Part shown: piece after piece, positions 11,349 to 22,637 of the stretch
Position numbering within the stretch: the first letter of the stretch is position 1
Layout of the letters: each line of letters starts with the position of its first letter
NCBI RefSeq assembly: GCF_905475395.1
Contig: NC_058341.1
Coordinates: 67,773,501-67,837,500, forward strand
Length of the DNA stretch: 64,000 nt
Origin: Chrysoperla carnea
Taxonomy: Eukaryota > Arthropoda > Insecta > Neuroptera > Chrysopidae
Direction: 5' to 3'
Notes under the pieces: model-generated
Told to the model about the DNA's origin: nothing
Database searches by the model: none
What the model saw: only the letters and a program-made list of their open reading frames with translations
Made by a program: the position numbers and the translations under genes

Positions 11349-11530
11349 TTGATCATTCTTTGGAAATTGTTCGACAATATGTTTAGGGGTGGATGACACG
11401 ATATCAATGAATAGGTATCGATACTTTTGACTCGATGCAGTTGTCGGTCAAAAAGTAATATGGATACTTGCTCGTGACAATTTGTTGTTTGTAAAATATA
11501 GATAGAATAAAGTCAAGAGTAATAATAATA
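11349..11530 (+). repeat. Continuation of block B after the inserted element
   Basis: Matches, inverted, 25735-25920, including TTGTCGGTCAA and GATAGAATAAAGTCAAGAG. This joins the left duplication to the right arm on the far side of the gap. Confidence 0.6.
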
Positions 11531-12084
11531 AAAATTGTTCTTTAATAACTATTGAATTGAATTAGAATTAGTTTATTTCAGTAATACATATAATAGATAC
11601 ATTTTTTTACATTAAATTACAGGTGCTATAATAAGTTGAGTATCACATACGTACTGAATATAAACGCACAAAATACTTACAAATTTGGAGGACTGAAGTG
11701 AAGTGACTCATTTTGAGAAAACCATTTCGGTCTATTTTTCTGTAATCGTGATCTTTTACATCAAAAATGGTAAGAACCTTAATTGTAGATAATTAACTTT
11801 CGTATCTTTTTGTTAAATATTTTTTTTTTTTTTTGTGTATTGAGAATAAAATTTCAACGGATTATTTTAAGTAAAAATTCTAAGAAATTTGTAGATTTAA
11901 AAGTTAAGTTATACGCACTTTATTGCTTAAACAATTATTAGAAGAGATATCGGTAAAAAAAAATTATAAATTATTCGTAATAGCTGTATAAGTCGTAAAC
12001 AGTAAGTGATAAAAAAACATTATTGAAAAGAAAAAATGAAAATTTGATTTATGGACCTTCCTGAACATTTAAAAAAAAAATTAA
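11531..12084. other. AT-rich spacer
   Basis: No gene or recognised repeat. It lies between the block B remnant and the start of the large inverted duplication. Confidence 0.35.
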
Positions 12085-12559
12085 CACGATAGTATAAAAA
12101 AATTCTCTTTGAAATGCTAAAATGACACGAGTATATGATAATATTAGTTATGTGCGTTGCACCACCTTAGTGACATACTTTCTTTACTTACATGACGGTA
12201 AAAAAACAAACGAGTACGTAATGAATACAGTCTATACATGGTATTTCAATAATTAACTGAGTCAATTGTTTGTTTTCACTTGTTTTAATTTTAAATACGA
12301 AACCTTATAAAAACTGACAATTTGTATTAAGTATTATAATCAAATAAGACAAATAGATCCAAAATTCTTCCAAAAATTAAGAGCCCTAGAGGGGGTAGTA
12401 ACTCGAGCGCGTCAGATTAACATATGGGAGGTTCCTTGGACCTTCCTTAGTACCTCCAACAAAACTTAGCCCTTAATATGGGAGGATGCGCGTAGGGCAG
12501 ACGATCGGATTTGAAGAAAAAAAAACCAATTGGTGAATTAACTCGATAAAAAAATGTAC

Positions 12560-12955
12560 GTTTCCCAATGCCCATAAGTAAGGGTAAAAATAGTAAAAAC
12601 TTCAAAATTTTCAAATTAATAATTTGTGTATGTTAATTGATTATTTTACATGCGATACTTGTTTAGACATAGTTGTTCATGTATATTGAAATAAGTAAAG
12701 GTAAAAATAGTAAAAACTCGAAAACTTTTTAATTACAATCATTGTATGTTAATTGATTATTGAACATGTGGTACTTGTTGCGACAAAGTGCCCATGTAAT
12801 TTTCAATAAGTAGGGGTAAAAATAATAAAAACTCGAAAATTTTCAAAATATAACCACCTGTGTTAATTAATTATTTAACAGATGGTACTTTTTGCGACAT
12901 AGTGCCCACGTAAATTTCCATAAGTTAGAGTAAAGTAAGAGCTTAATATTTTCAA
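12560..12955 (-). repeat. Tandem repeats of about 120 bp in the U2 3' flank
   Basis: Three diverged units each contain a TAGTAAAAAC-like motif, TTAATTGATTATT and a CTTGTTGCGACA-like stretch. The same array is found at 17400-17775 and, inverted, at 33080-33470, always downstream of a U2 gene copy. It therefore travels with the U2 unit. Confidence 0.65.
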
Positions 12956-13122
12956 ACTTATAATTAATTTGGGGGTGTAAACATGTGCCACATATTATGT
13001 ACTTTAACATATCGAGCGAGGAGTTACAGAATAATATTTTATCTGTTCGAAGTCGTTATTCATATTAAAACTAATACCGATTTCTGTCACGAATGTTTTA
13101 TTAATTTTTTTGATTAATGTTA

Positions 13123-13311
13123 TTGGGCCGATCCTAGTGACTCTGCAATACCAGGCCAACCCGCGGCAGAAGAGGAGCAAGCCCCAACACTCCGCCATGT
13201 TCCAAAAAACAGTTTAATATACTGGTCCCGCAATGCAGGACGTACCAGATATTAAGCTGATAAGAACAGATACTACACTTTGATCTTAGCTCATTAGAGC
13301 CGAGAAGCGAT
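13123..13311 (-). ncRNA. U2: U2 spliceosomal snRNA gene, uninterrupted
   Basis: Read on the minus strand it starts ATCGCTTCTCGGC, holds the branch-point recognition sequence GTAGTA, continues through ATCTGTTCTTATCAGCTTAA, has stem IIb GTCCTGC-ATT-GCGGGAC, and ends in the 3' hairpin region GGTTGGCCTGGTATTGCA to CGGCCC. Its length of about 189 nt is normal for U2, which pairs with the intron branch site in the spliceosome. Two oddities stand out. Stem-loop I reads GGCTC-TAAT-GAGCT instead of the usual GGCC-TTTT-GGCT, keeping its pairing. The Sm site reads TTTTTTGG where ATTTTTGG is usual. It could be a functional variant or a young pseudogene. Confidence 0.9.
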
Positions 13312-13400
13312 ACTTACTGCCGGTAAAAAACATGCTTATATACCCTAAATTTCATAAAACTAACTCCGCGAATAGCACACAAAGTTGTAACATTTTAGAA
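13312..13400 (-). promoter_or_regulatory. Upstream region of the U2 gene
   Basis: The same upstream sequence precedes both the intact U2 gene and the split one at 29455. It includes a TATATA motif (13337-13342) about 26-31 bp before the transcript start, and a conserved stretch GAGTTAGTTTTATGAAATTT about 40-60 bp before it, where insect snRNA genes have their proximal sequence element. Assignment of the element rests on position only. Confidence 0.45.
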
Positions 13401-14134
13401 CGAGACAGTGTTACTCTAGTTGAGATAGGCATATATACACATATATAAGAGTATGTAGCACATACAAAAAACACTTAATCATAACGTATAAAACATGTTT
13501 AGAATAAGATAGGTAAATATAAAAATAAAAGTTAAAACGAGACGCTCTCTGCTGTGACTAAGGTTACCCAATGCCATAAAAGCAAAAAATTAATTTTAGT
13601 GCAGATAATTAGATACGATCATATAATTCAAAAATGTTTGTAATAATGCTCTTAAAAATTAAAAAATAGTCTTATTTAAATTACCTAAATGTATATTTGT
13701 AATAATTGCCAATTCATTTTTCATGAAAAATCGAATCGATACAAAAAAATTTTGAAAATATTGAATTTGGACGGAGCGTACTTATATGAGTTTTGTCTTT
13801 GTGTTCATTAGTTACACACATGTGATAGATATATTTTTAACATATTTTTACGTTATTATTTGTATAAACTTTAAAACATTAAATTACCGGTTCAATTAAA
13901 TTTAGTAAATTGTATTCCAGGAAATTTGTGAAAATCGAAATTTAAGGGTTTATGATGTATGATGCATATAAATATCGGAATATTTCAAATTTGAGAGAAT
14001 TAGCCAAAGTAAATAAAATTTTCTATAATAATAATTTTGCTAAATGTAATACTTTCATTTTACCTGTAGTAACCGAAAACTATGCATGTGGTAAATCAAT
14101 CATATAAATTTCGATGTCGAAAAAAATCATCCAA

Positions 14135-17133
14135 CCAACGACAAATGCATCCAATGAGACTCTGTAGCCTTTCGTGGTTAACTCAGCAGCAAATTGGTTA
14201 TATTTTTCGCTTTTGCTGCCGAGCAACCTCTAGAGCATCCGGAGCACCCTCAAATGGAATGCAAATGTCGATGATCTTTACTTCCTTGCTAGATTCATCC
14301 AAGACCACCAGATCAGGACGAAGAGTACTCTGTACACCGGGTACTTGTCCATTGATATTTAAGACAGCACCCGGGGGTAGACGCGATCCGCGAGCAAGAC
14401 GGTCTTGAACGGCGTTATGCCGCCGTTGCCACACCGCTGAATGGATGGTACAATGATTCAGTACGTGCGGCAATGTCTCATTGACATAGCCACAACGTCG
14501 GCATCGTTTAGCATCCAAAAGAATTCTTAGGGATGCAGCATCTTTACCGAGCAGAACTATGTCATCAGCGTATGCAAGTATTGAAAAGTGGTGATCATGA
14601 AGTTTGTAACCATGCTCAGTCGCCAATCTAGAGGCCACCCTTATGAGTGGCTCAATCGCTAAATTAAAAATGATAGGACTGAGTGGACAGCCTTGCTTTA
14701 CGCCCGCACGAATAGGAATTGAGCGGGTTTCCCCGTCTTTAGTGCGGATGGTGGTTGTTGAGTTTGAGTAAAGCTCAGCTATCACACTCTTCATCTTGTT
14801 GGGCAGCCGCATCTCTTCCAATACCCGCCGAATATGATCGTGTGGAACAGAGCCGAAAGCATTTTCTAGATCAAGCCACGCCAATGCGATCTGTCTGCGA
14901 TCTCGACGCACATCATCCAATGCACTTTGGACTATGAAGTTATGCTCATAGCATCCCTCATACTCCAGAAATCCTTTCTGCATTGGAGAGATATTGTTGG
15001 AGAGCTTCGCCCAACAGATGATGCGGTCGGCTAATACGCCGGCATATAATTTAGCGATTGTCCCTCCCAAAGTAAGAGGCCTCCAGTTCGACAACTCATC
15101 ACGGTTACCCTTCTTGTATAGTAGAACAGTGCGGGAGTCAGACCAAGTCAGTGGCGTTTTTTCCTCACGGAAACAACGATCTAAGATCGTAGAAAGTACG
15201 ATGCTACCGGGGTCGGATCGTTTAAGGCACGAATACCTTATACCATCTTTACCCGGTGCGGTGTTAGAAGTTTTGGCCAATCGCGCACATACTGATTCTT
15301 TTGAGATGGAGTCCAGTAGGAACGTGAAGCGTTCGTCTCCATCTCCGCCATCATTTTGATCAGGCCCGAATATTTGCCGGATTTCTTCAGGGGTTGGTGA
15401 TCGATCTTGATCCTTATAAGCAAATATTCCACGGAAATGTTCATGGACCGTTTCCGTGTCGACCTGACAGAATGGTGAGCTACCTGGTTCACTCAGTATG
15501 CTGTTCATGGCTTTTTTTTTATTAATGCGGTACATTTTCTGGATCTTCGCCGGGTCCGCAGGGTTGTATTACGCGCGACGAGGGCGATTGCTAGTAGGCC
15601 GAGATCTATTTTGTAATTGCTGCGCATGATGTGGTGGTCGTGGTCGTTCGGCCACATGGCCTAGACTGCCTCTCGCAAAGTCTGCGGTAATTGTAGCTAC
15701 AGCCTCTTCAAATTCATCCCAGCTGGCGGCATTATTAATTAGTGCAAGCCACCGAACTTGATTGTCAGTGGGTTGAGTTGATGTTGCAATCTCGTCATCA
15801 TCGGTTCCAGCAACCACCGAAGCAGTACTGGGATCGTTGATGACAAGGTCCGGTTGAATTTGAGTAGGCGCAACTACAGGTGGGGGGCTACGTTGCATAT
15901 CGCTGATGCCATCGTTCAGCTCGATTGGTGATCGAGTTCGGCTGAATGGTTCGGGTAGTGATCCTGGTGGACTAGAGTCCATGCCAGCCAACCTATCTGA
16001 TGGCGGTGGGTCGTAATCGGTTTGGTTTTCCGCCGGTGCATCGCGACACAACCTTTCAGTTGCAGCACCACGAACAGCCTCTGTGCCATTATCGGTTTTA
16101 GGGGGCTGGGGCTGTGTGGCATGACTGGTGGGTGGTTGTTGCTGACTATCGTTGTCGCTGGTAATGATACTTAAGATGTTGCGGCGGATGTTAAAGACGT
16201 ATTCGGTGGAAGTGCTGGGTCTTCTGCGTCTTGCTGTTGATGGTCCTGGAGCTGACGGGTGGTGTTGTCTTGAGGCGGCTCCTGATTGGGATACCGATCT
16301 AGCGCGTGTTACACGCCTTGGTGGCGATTGTTGAGATCTGGGTACCGGAGAGCCCTCATCGCTAGTACCAGCCAACCTAGGTGGTAGTGGTTGGCTGCTG
16401 ATTGGCTGAGTACTTTGTGTTTTTCTTTGCCGGGGTGCGGTTTTTTTAGATGTAGCTGGAGCCCCACCCGGTTGATGACTTAAATAGTGTTTTTAAAGAA
16501 TTTTGAGGGACTCAGACCGGTATCCACATTCGGCGCATTCGAATGTGAAGATCGGTATCCCGTGGTGATGTTTGATATGCTATTTATAGTCAGAGTGGCA
16601 TTTGTAAGTTGATAGACGAGTGTTAAAACCACTCTGACTACCTTGTGTGTCCAGATGAACCCAACACTTCTCGCAGCGGAATTCTGTAGGGAACGGAAAC
16701 TTGATGGTAATGTTAACCGTCCCTGCAGCCTCCGCTACCTCGTCGTCTGCCGAGGACATGATTTGAGAGCAATGCCCTGGCCCGTGAAGTTATTTACAAT
16801 CCAATCCCGGTGTGATAATTAAAAATAATTTTTTGATTGGTTGAGCGAGGTCAGGAAACTATTACTAGTGACCTGACCCCACTTTTTCGTGTGACGGCAG
16901 CGTACAACATTATTGTATGTATGGAGTGTACACCCTCTCAAGGAGAGTGTACACCCCCTGCACACAAGAAGTGGCGGCCTTTGAGAACTAAGGTGGTGGT
17001 TGTTCTCACTCAGTTATTCCCACTTACCATTTTCCTTGTCGATTTACTAATCACTGCTTCGGCCTCGATGCTATTGGCACTGTTGATTTCCCTGTTGCTT
17101 TAATCCATTGATACACTTTTTACACTAATAAAA
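14135..17133 (-). mobile_element. U2-associated RLE-type LINE, copy 1 (long 5', decayed)
   Basis: This copy keeps the most 5' sequence: a leader (17133-16760), an ATG at 16759, then two zinc-finger-like motifs (CEKCWVHL and CAECGYRSESLKIL followed by KHYLSH), a Pro/Ser-rich linker (16375-15569), and the reverse transcriptase with GVKQGCPLSP and AYADD. It is dead. There are stops in and after the finger region and a TAA at the end of the linker. About 1.06 kb is deleted just after the catalytic YADD segment, which joins LLDA directly to the CCHC motif. A 2-bp loss shifts the frame near the endonuclease end, and the 3' end is cut off at 14135, where U2 upstream flank begins. Fingers, RT, CCHC and endonuclease in this order fit the R2/NeSL-like RLE group; the target fits Utopia. 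Confidence 0.8.
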
Positions 17134-17263
17134 ATTAAGCTGATAAGAACAGATACAAGCTTTTTATTTAAATAATCTTTAAATGATACATAGTTAAAAT
17201 TTGAACAATACACTTTGGTCTTAGCTACACTTTGATCTTAGCTCATTAGAGCCGAGAAGCGAT
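17134..17263 (-). pseudogene. U2 fragments interrupted by a 55-bp LINE tail
   Basis: Read on the minus strand, the first 37 nt of U2 (17263-17227) are followed by a partial repeat of the same region (17224-17210). Then comes a 55-bp LINE 3' tail (17209-17155, with AAGATTATTTAAATAAAAAG), then U2 sequence ATCTGTTCTTATCAGCTTAAT (17154-17134). LINE copy 1 begins directly after that. One U2 gene was thus hit at least twice by the same family. Confidence 0.75.
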
Positions 17264-17399
17264 CTGAGGACCTTCCTTAGTACCTCCAACAAAACTTAGC
17301 CCTTAATATGGGAGGATGCGCGTAGGGCAGACGATCGGATTTGAAGAAAAAAAAACCAATTGGTGAATTAACTCGATAAAAAAATGTACGTTTCCCAAT

Positions 17400-17775
17400 G
17401 CCCATAAGTAAGGGTAAAAATAGTAAAAACTTCAAAATTTTCAAATTAATAATTTGTGTATGTTAATTGATTATTTTACATGCGATACTTGTTTAGACAT
17501 AGTTGTTCATGTATATTGAAATAAGTAAAGGTAAAAATAGTAAAAACTCGAAAACTTTTTAATTACAATCATTGTATGTTAATTGATTATTGAACATGTG
17601 GTACTTGTTGCGACAAAGTGCCCATGTAATTTTCAATAAGTAGGGGTAAAAATAATAAAAACTCGAAAATTTTCAAAATATAACCACCTGTGTTAATTAA
17701 TTATTTAACAGATGGTACTTTTTGCGACATAGTGCCCACGTAAATTTCCATAAGTTAGAGTAAAGTAAGAGCTTA
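17400..17775 (-). repeat. Second copy of the U2-flank tandem repeats
   Basis: Nearly identical to 12560-12955 and part of the 12440-14127 / 17268-18747 tandem duplication. Confidence 0.65.
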
Positions 17776-17952
17776 ATATTTTCAAACTTATAATTAATTT
17801 GGGGGTGTAAACATGTGCCACATATTATGTACTTTAACATATCGAGCGAGGAGTTACAGAATAATATTTTATCTGTTCGAAGTCGTTATTCATATTAAAA
17901 CTAATACCGATTTCTGTCACGAATGTTTTATTAATTTTTTTGATTAATGTTA

Positions 17953-18101
17953 TTGGGCCGATCCTAGTGACTCTGCAATACCAGGCCAACCCGCGGCAGA
18001 AGAGGAGCAAGCCCCAACACTCCGCCATGTTCCAAAAAACAGTTTAATATACTGGTCCCGCAATGCAGGACGTACCAGATATTAAGCTGATAAGAACAGA
18101 T
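17953..18101 (-). pseudogene. U2 3' portion, 5' part lost
   Basis: It matches the intact U2 from the ATCTGTTCTTATCA site to the 3' end, including the altered Sm site. Upstream of that site (minus-strand sense) it has a LINE tail instead of the first half of U2. It lacks the branch-point recognition sequence and the promoter, so it cannot be a working U2 gene. Confidence 0.85.
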
Positions 18102-18140
18102 TAAAGCTTTTTATTTGAATAATCTTTAAAAGATACATAG
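18102..18140 (-). mobile_element. 39-bp LINE 3' tail at the U2 target site
   Basis: The tail reads like the last bases of copy 2 at 32712-32750 and ends exactly at the ATCTGTTCTTATCA site. On its other side it joins U2 upstream flank at a shared ATAAAAGTTAAA-like stretch. The insertion was therefore accompanied by loss of the U2 5' half and promoter, or a later deletion removed them. Confidence 0.75.
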
Positions 18141-19104
18141 ATAAAAGTTAAAACGAGACGCTCTCTGCTGTGTCTAAGGTTACCCAATGCCATAAAAGCA
18201 AAAAATTAATTTTAGTGCAGATAATTAGATACGATCATATAATTCAAAAATGTTTGTAATAATGCTCTTAAAAATTAAAAAATAGTCTTATTTAAATTAC
18301 CTAAATGTATATTTGTAATAATTGCCAATTCATTTTTCATGAAAAATCGAATCGATACAAAAAAATTTTGAAAATATTGAATTTGGACGGAGCGTACTTA
18401 TATGAGTTTTGTCTTTGTGTTCATTAGTTACACACATGTGATAGATATATTTTTAACATATTTTTACGTTATTATTTGTATAAACTTTAAAACATTAAAT
18501 TACCGGTTCAATTAAATTTAGTAAATTGTATTCCAGGAAATTTGTGAAAATCGAAATTTAAGGGTTTATGATGTATGATGCATATAAATATCGGAATATT
18601 TCAAATTTGAGAGAATTAGCCAAAGTAAATAAAATTTTCTATAATAATAATTTTGCTAAATGTAAATACTTATATTTTACCTGTAGTAACCGAAAACTAT
18701 GCAATGTGGTAAATCAATCATATAAATTTCGATGTCGAAAAAAATCATATTAAACATAATCAAGATAGTTTTCAAGCGATAAACTATAGTAAATTTATAT
18801 ATTGAAAAATTTTGTTGTGGAAATTAATTTCATTTTAATATTTAATTAATTTTATTTTTAGTAAAACGTTAGTTTTGGGGAAATTCATTTTCTTATGGCT
18901 TCACATTTTTGCTAAAGATATAACGGTGCAACCAGAGAACCAAAATCTTGCTGTTTTTCGTTCTCAAAGTGCATATATGCGTACAGCGTCGGACCAAGGG
19001 TGGATGTATGGAGCAGGCGCCAGGCTCCAGGTTGCAAGGGGTGCAAAATACCAAATGCGATAAAAAAATTCGCATTTTAAGTGTTGATTATTGAAATACA
19101 AGTT

Positions 19105-19655
19105 AATTTTTGGAAAAACAAGTGAAAACAAACAATTGACTGAGTTAATTGTTGAAATGCCATGCATAGTCAGTGTTGATTTCTTTATCACATAACACAT
19201 ACAAACATGTGATACATATATACATAACTGATAATCAAGTATAGTACATATTATAAAATTTTCGCCTAATTGGCGCCCTTACGGGTAAACAGTGATGTTT
19301 ACGAAAAAATGTTTTAAACAAAAGTTGTTTAATTTTTGATAAGGAACATTTTTTACATTTAAACTTTTGTTCTATCTCTAAGGGTTTACAAGATTTACGA
19401 GACCCAATTGACTCATGATGCCCATTTACGAACTTCACCTCACTTTTTACGTCCTGAGTACGCTGTAAAAATTTCAGCTCGATATCTTTTTGGTTTTTGA
19501 GTTATTTGACGGACAACCGGAAATGGACTGGATTAGGTAATTTTATGAACACCTATGATAAAATTTTTTTCCTAGCATCATTATTTTTAAGCGTTACAAA
19601 CTTGGGACTAAACTTAATTTACTATGTATATTTCATATATACATGGTATAAAAAG
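19105..19655 (+). repeat. Repeat family A copy
   Basis: Shows the same hallmark order as 7915-8555, from the AACAATTGACTGAG hairpin to the terminal ATACATGG hairpin. It is part of the left duplicated arm; its inverted partner is 27725-28262. Confidence 0.7.
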
Positions 19656-20214
19656 GCGCAGAAAGGTTTGGTTTGCCTTGATTTGGGGGAGCGTCATCGA
19701 GACCTATTGGTTTTTGAATACTTAAATGCATGACTTAAAATTCTTTTTATAAAGCAGTCAGCTTGATCACAAAATAATTCATCTTTCCGCAGGAAAATCA
19801 CTGATTCTAACCGTTGGCGATTCGAGCCGTTGCCGAAGAACTGGAGTAGTTTTTATTTCTATCAGAGAACAAAGAAAATTATAAACTTCTGAGCGGACTT
19901 GGATGCTCGCCACTGGATGAGAACGTTCTCAAGAACGTACAGACGTTTGTCATAAAATTGTAGAAAGTTCGTTAAAAATGGTTTTAATTTTGTTTCCTCC
20001 GTCTTAAACCAATTTTATACACAATTCAATTTTCTATTCAGGTTGATCCTGGCGTTGCGAGTACTGATGAAGCCCGAACTATTTTATTTGAAGCTGTAAG
20101 AAAACCAGAGTCACTCCCTCTTACATCAGATGCGCTTCGGCTGCTCATCAAAATATACCATTAGCAAGTGAATTGCCCTGGATATTTACATGAAAGGCGG
20201 TAAAAACGGTATTT

Positions 20215-21470
20215 AATGGTATCTAATATATTTAGTTTTAATTTCAGGTTAGTAAATGGAAAAATGCCCATCTTCCCATGCCATCTCTGTTGCCCTTTGA
20301 AAACTGTGGCTGGGTGTTCCATACCATAAGTGAAATTTGTTTTTGGCAAAATTTTTGAAATCTTAGTCGCCATCTTGAAAAATCCTAACTTATAATTTTT
20401 ATAAGTGTATTTTTGAGATCATGCTCAAAAACGTGTTATTGCACATTTTGAACACCTTCCTAAGTCAATGGGGAGCGTTACAGCGCTGATTTCGGCTTTC
20501 GGTACCATCTGGCCGCCATCTTGAATATCTCACTTCCGGTCGAAAATTCGGCTGGGCAACCGGCATATTTCGATTCAGCAGGGTCGAAATAGGAGTAAAA
20601 GACTTTTTTCCAAAAGTAATATGAAATACTTCTAAAAGTTCAATTTTCTGAAATTCTTACTAGACTATAACCGGAGCGAGTAGACGTTACGAAAGGGGCA
20701 AAGTAAAGAAAATTAAACGGGGTCTAATGTATAATTAAAGGAGGAATGTATATTAAAGATTAAATGTGTGAAATTTTCACAATTTTTGGTCTCGCAAGTA
20801 AACCAAGACTTAAGTTCGAAGATTGCTGCCTAGTTAAAGGCATTGTAAGTGATAAAATGGGCGGAATAAACGGAAATAAAGAGGCGAATACATATGATAG
20901 ATTGAACGTGTAAAAGTATGTGAGCGAAGCGAACGAAACGATTGAAGGGCGCTATCAAATCGGAAACATTATTTGGGGTAATGGAGGCGCAGCGAAAGAG
21001 GTTGACAGGGAGCGAGTGGTCAAGGAACGATTTTATATTAAAAGATTAATTTTTGTGAAAAATGGGCTTATTATAATTAAATGCCAAATAATACTAATAT
21101 TCAGTACACTATTTTGGCATCATGTCATGTATGTGTGTATAATTATTTGTTATACATGCATGTGAATCGTATTAGCAGCTATGCTGTTGTTACACTGTTA
21201 ATTCTAAAATGCTATAGTCCTCTCGCTAATGGTATGTTGAATGTTAGTATATATAAAGAACACTTTCCTCTGTGGTCGTTAGCTTTGCGCAGTGGCGATA
21301 TCGTAACCAATGAGGTCTAACCGAGGTGCGATTATTGCTAGTTGAAAACTTTAACCAATACCCCGCCTTGTGGTCATGAAAAACTGACCGCTACGGCAAT
21401 TTTTGTAAGTCCCTACGGGGATTGTTCATTTAAGTCCAAAAATATGTTCTTGACAAATTCATAAAGTGAT
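20215..21470 (+). repeat. Duplicated block B, complete copy
   Basis: Begins GGTATCTAATATATTTAG and runs through TGGCCGCCATCTTGAATAT and GCGAAGCGAACGA to CTTGACAAATTC. Copies lie at 23321-24557 (same strand) and 25917-27165 (inverted), with a part at 9700-10307. Its origin is unknown. Confidence 0.7.
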
Positions 21471-21622
21471 CATTCTTTGGAAATTGTTCGACAATATGAA
21501 TAGGGATGGATAACACGATTTCAATGAATCGATTATCGACTTTGGTTAATAGGTATCGATTTGTGTGTGTGTGTGTAAAAATATGCAATGAAAAAAATAT
21601 AAAGCGTTAAATAATGATTGTA

Positions 21623-22096
21623 ATACCATGCATATATGTAATATGCAAGGTATACTAAGTTTAGTTCCAATTTGTAACGCTTAAAAATATTGATGCCACG
21701 CACAAAATTTTGCTAAAGGTGTTCATAGAATCACAGTCCATTTTCGGTTGTCCGTCCGTCTGTGGACACGATAACTCAATAACGAAAAAATATATCGAGC
21801 TGAAATTTTTACAGCGTACTATGGACATAAAAAGTGAGATCGAGTAAATGAGCATCATAGGTCAATTGGGTCTTGGGTCCGTAGGATCCATCTTGTAGAC
21901 CGTTAGAGATAGAACAAAAGTTTAAATGTAAAAAATGTTTCGTATAAAAAAATAAACAACTTTTGCTTGATACAATTTTTCGTAAACATCACTGTTTTCC
22001 CGTGAGGGCGCCAATTAGGCGGAAATTTTATAGTATGTACCATACTTGAATATCAGTTATGTATGTGTCACATGTATGTGTTATGTGATAAAGAAA
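21623..22096 (-). repeat. Repeat family A copy cut by the gap
   Basis: Runs in the minus orientation from the terminal hairpin (CATGCATATATGTAATATGC) to GTGATAAAGAAA at the gap edge. It is nearly identical to 24685-25165. The remaining hairpin end is presumably in the unsequenced stretch. Confidence 0.65.
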
Positions 22097-22596
22097 NNNN
22101 NNNNNNNNNNNNNNNNNNNNNNNNNNNNNNNNNNNNNNNNNNNNNNNNNNNNNNNNNNNNNNNNNNNNNNNNNNNNNNNNNNNNNNNNNNNNNNNNNNNN
22201 NNNNNNNNNNNNNNNNNNNNNNNNNNNNNNNNNNNNNNNNNNNNNNNNNNNNNNNNNNNNNNNNNNNNNNNNNNNNNNNNNNNNNNNNNNNNNNNNNNNN
22301 NNNNNNNNNNNNNNNNNNNNNNNNNNNNNNNNNNNNNNNNNNNNNNNNNNNNNNNNNNNNNNNNNNNNNNNNNNNNNNNNNNNNNNNNNNNNNNNNNNNN
22401 NNNNNNNNNNNNNNNNNNNNNNNNNNNNNNNNNNNNNNNNNNNNNNNNNNNNNNNNNNNNNNNNNNNNNNNNNNNNNNNNNNNNNNNNNNNNNNNNNNNN
22501 NNNNNNNNNNNNNNNNNNNNNNNNNNNNNNNNNNNNNNNNNNNNNNNNNNNNNNNNNNNNNNNNNNNNNNNNNNNNNNNNNNNNNNNNNNNNNNNN
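22097..22596. other. Assembly gap (500 N)
   Basis: Exactly 500 unknown bases, a round number that suggests a placeholder rather than a measured length. Open frames through it are meaningless. Confidence 0.99.
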
Positions 22597-22637
22597 AATA
22601 TATAAGGATGAATTCTTGTTGACTTCGAGTTGAGACA

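Larger units (their letters stand above)
12085..21480 (+). repeat. Left arm of a large inverted segmental duplication
   Basis: Once the LINE insertion and a local tandem duplication are set aside, this arm matches 25690-33935 in reverse order. The match takes in the U2 3' flank with its short tandem repeats, the U2 gene, its upstream flank, repeat A at 19105-19655, the 19740-20215 segment and block B. Within the arm, about 12440-14127 is repeated as about 17268-18747. Identity looks very high by eye, which points to recent duplication or to an assembly artefact next to the gap. Confidence 0.7.

Noticed and set aside
13004-13198. 64-codon frame over the U2 gene, also at 17834-18028 and 32824-33018
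   Set aside because: It is the U2 snRNA sequence and its flank read as protein.
14198-15535. 445-codon frame as a separate host reverse transcriptase gene
   Set aside because: It is LINE copy 1 with a large in-frame deletion, collinear with copy 2.
20920-21320. Short open frames conserved in every block B copy
   Set aside because: The DNA is duplicated with very high identity, so conservation says nothing about coding; no family resemblance, and some copies carry stops.
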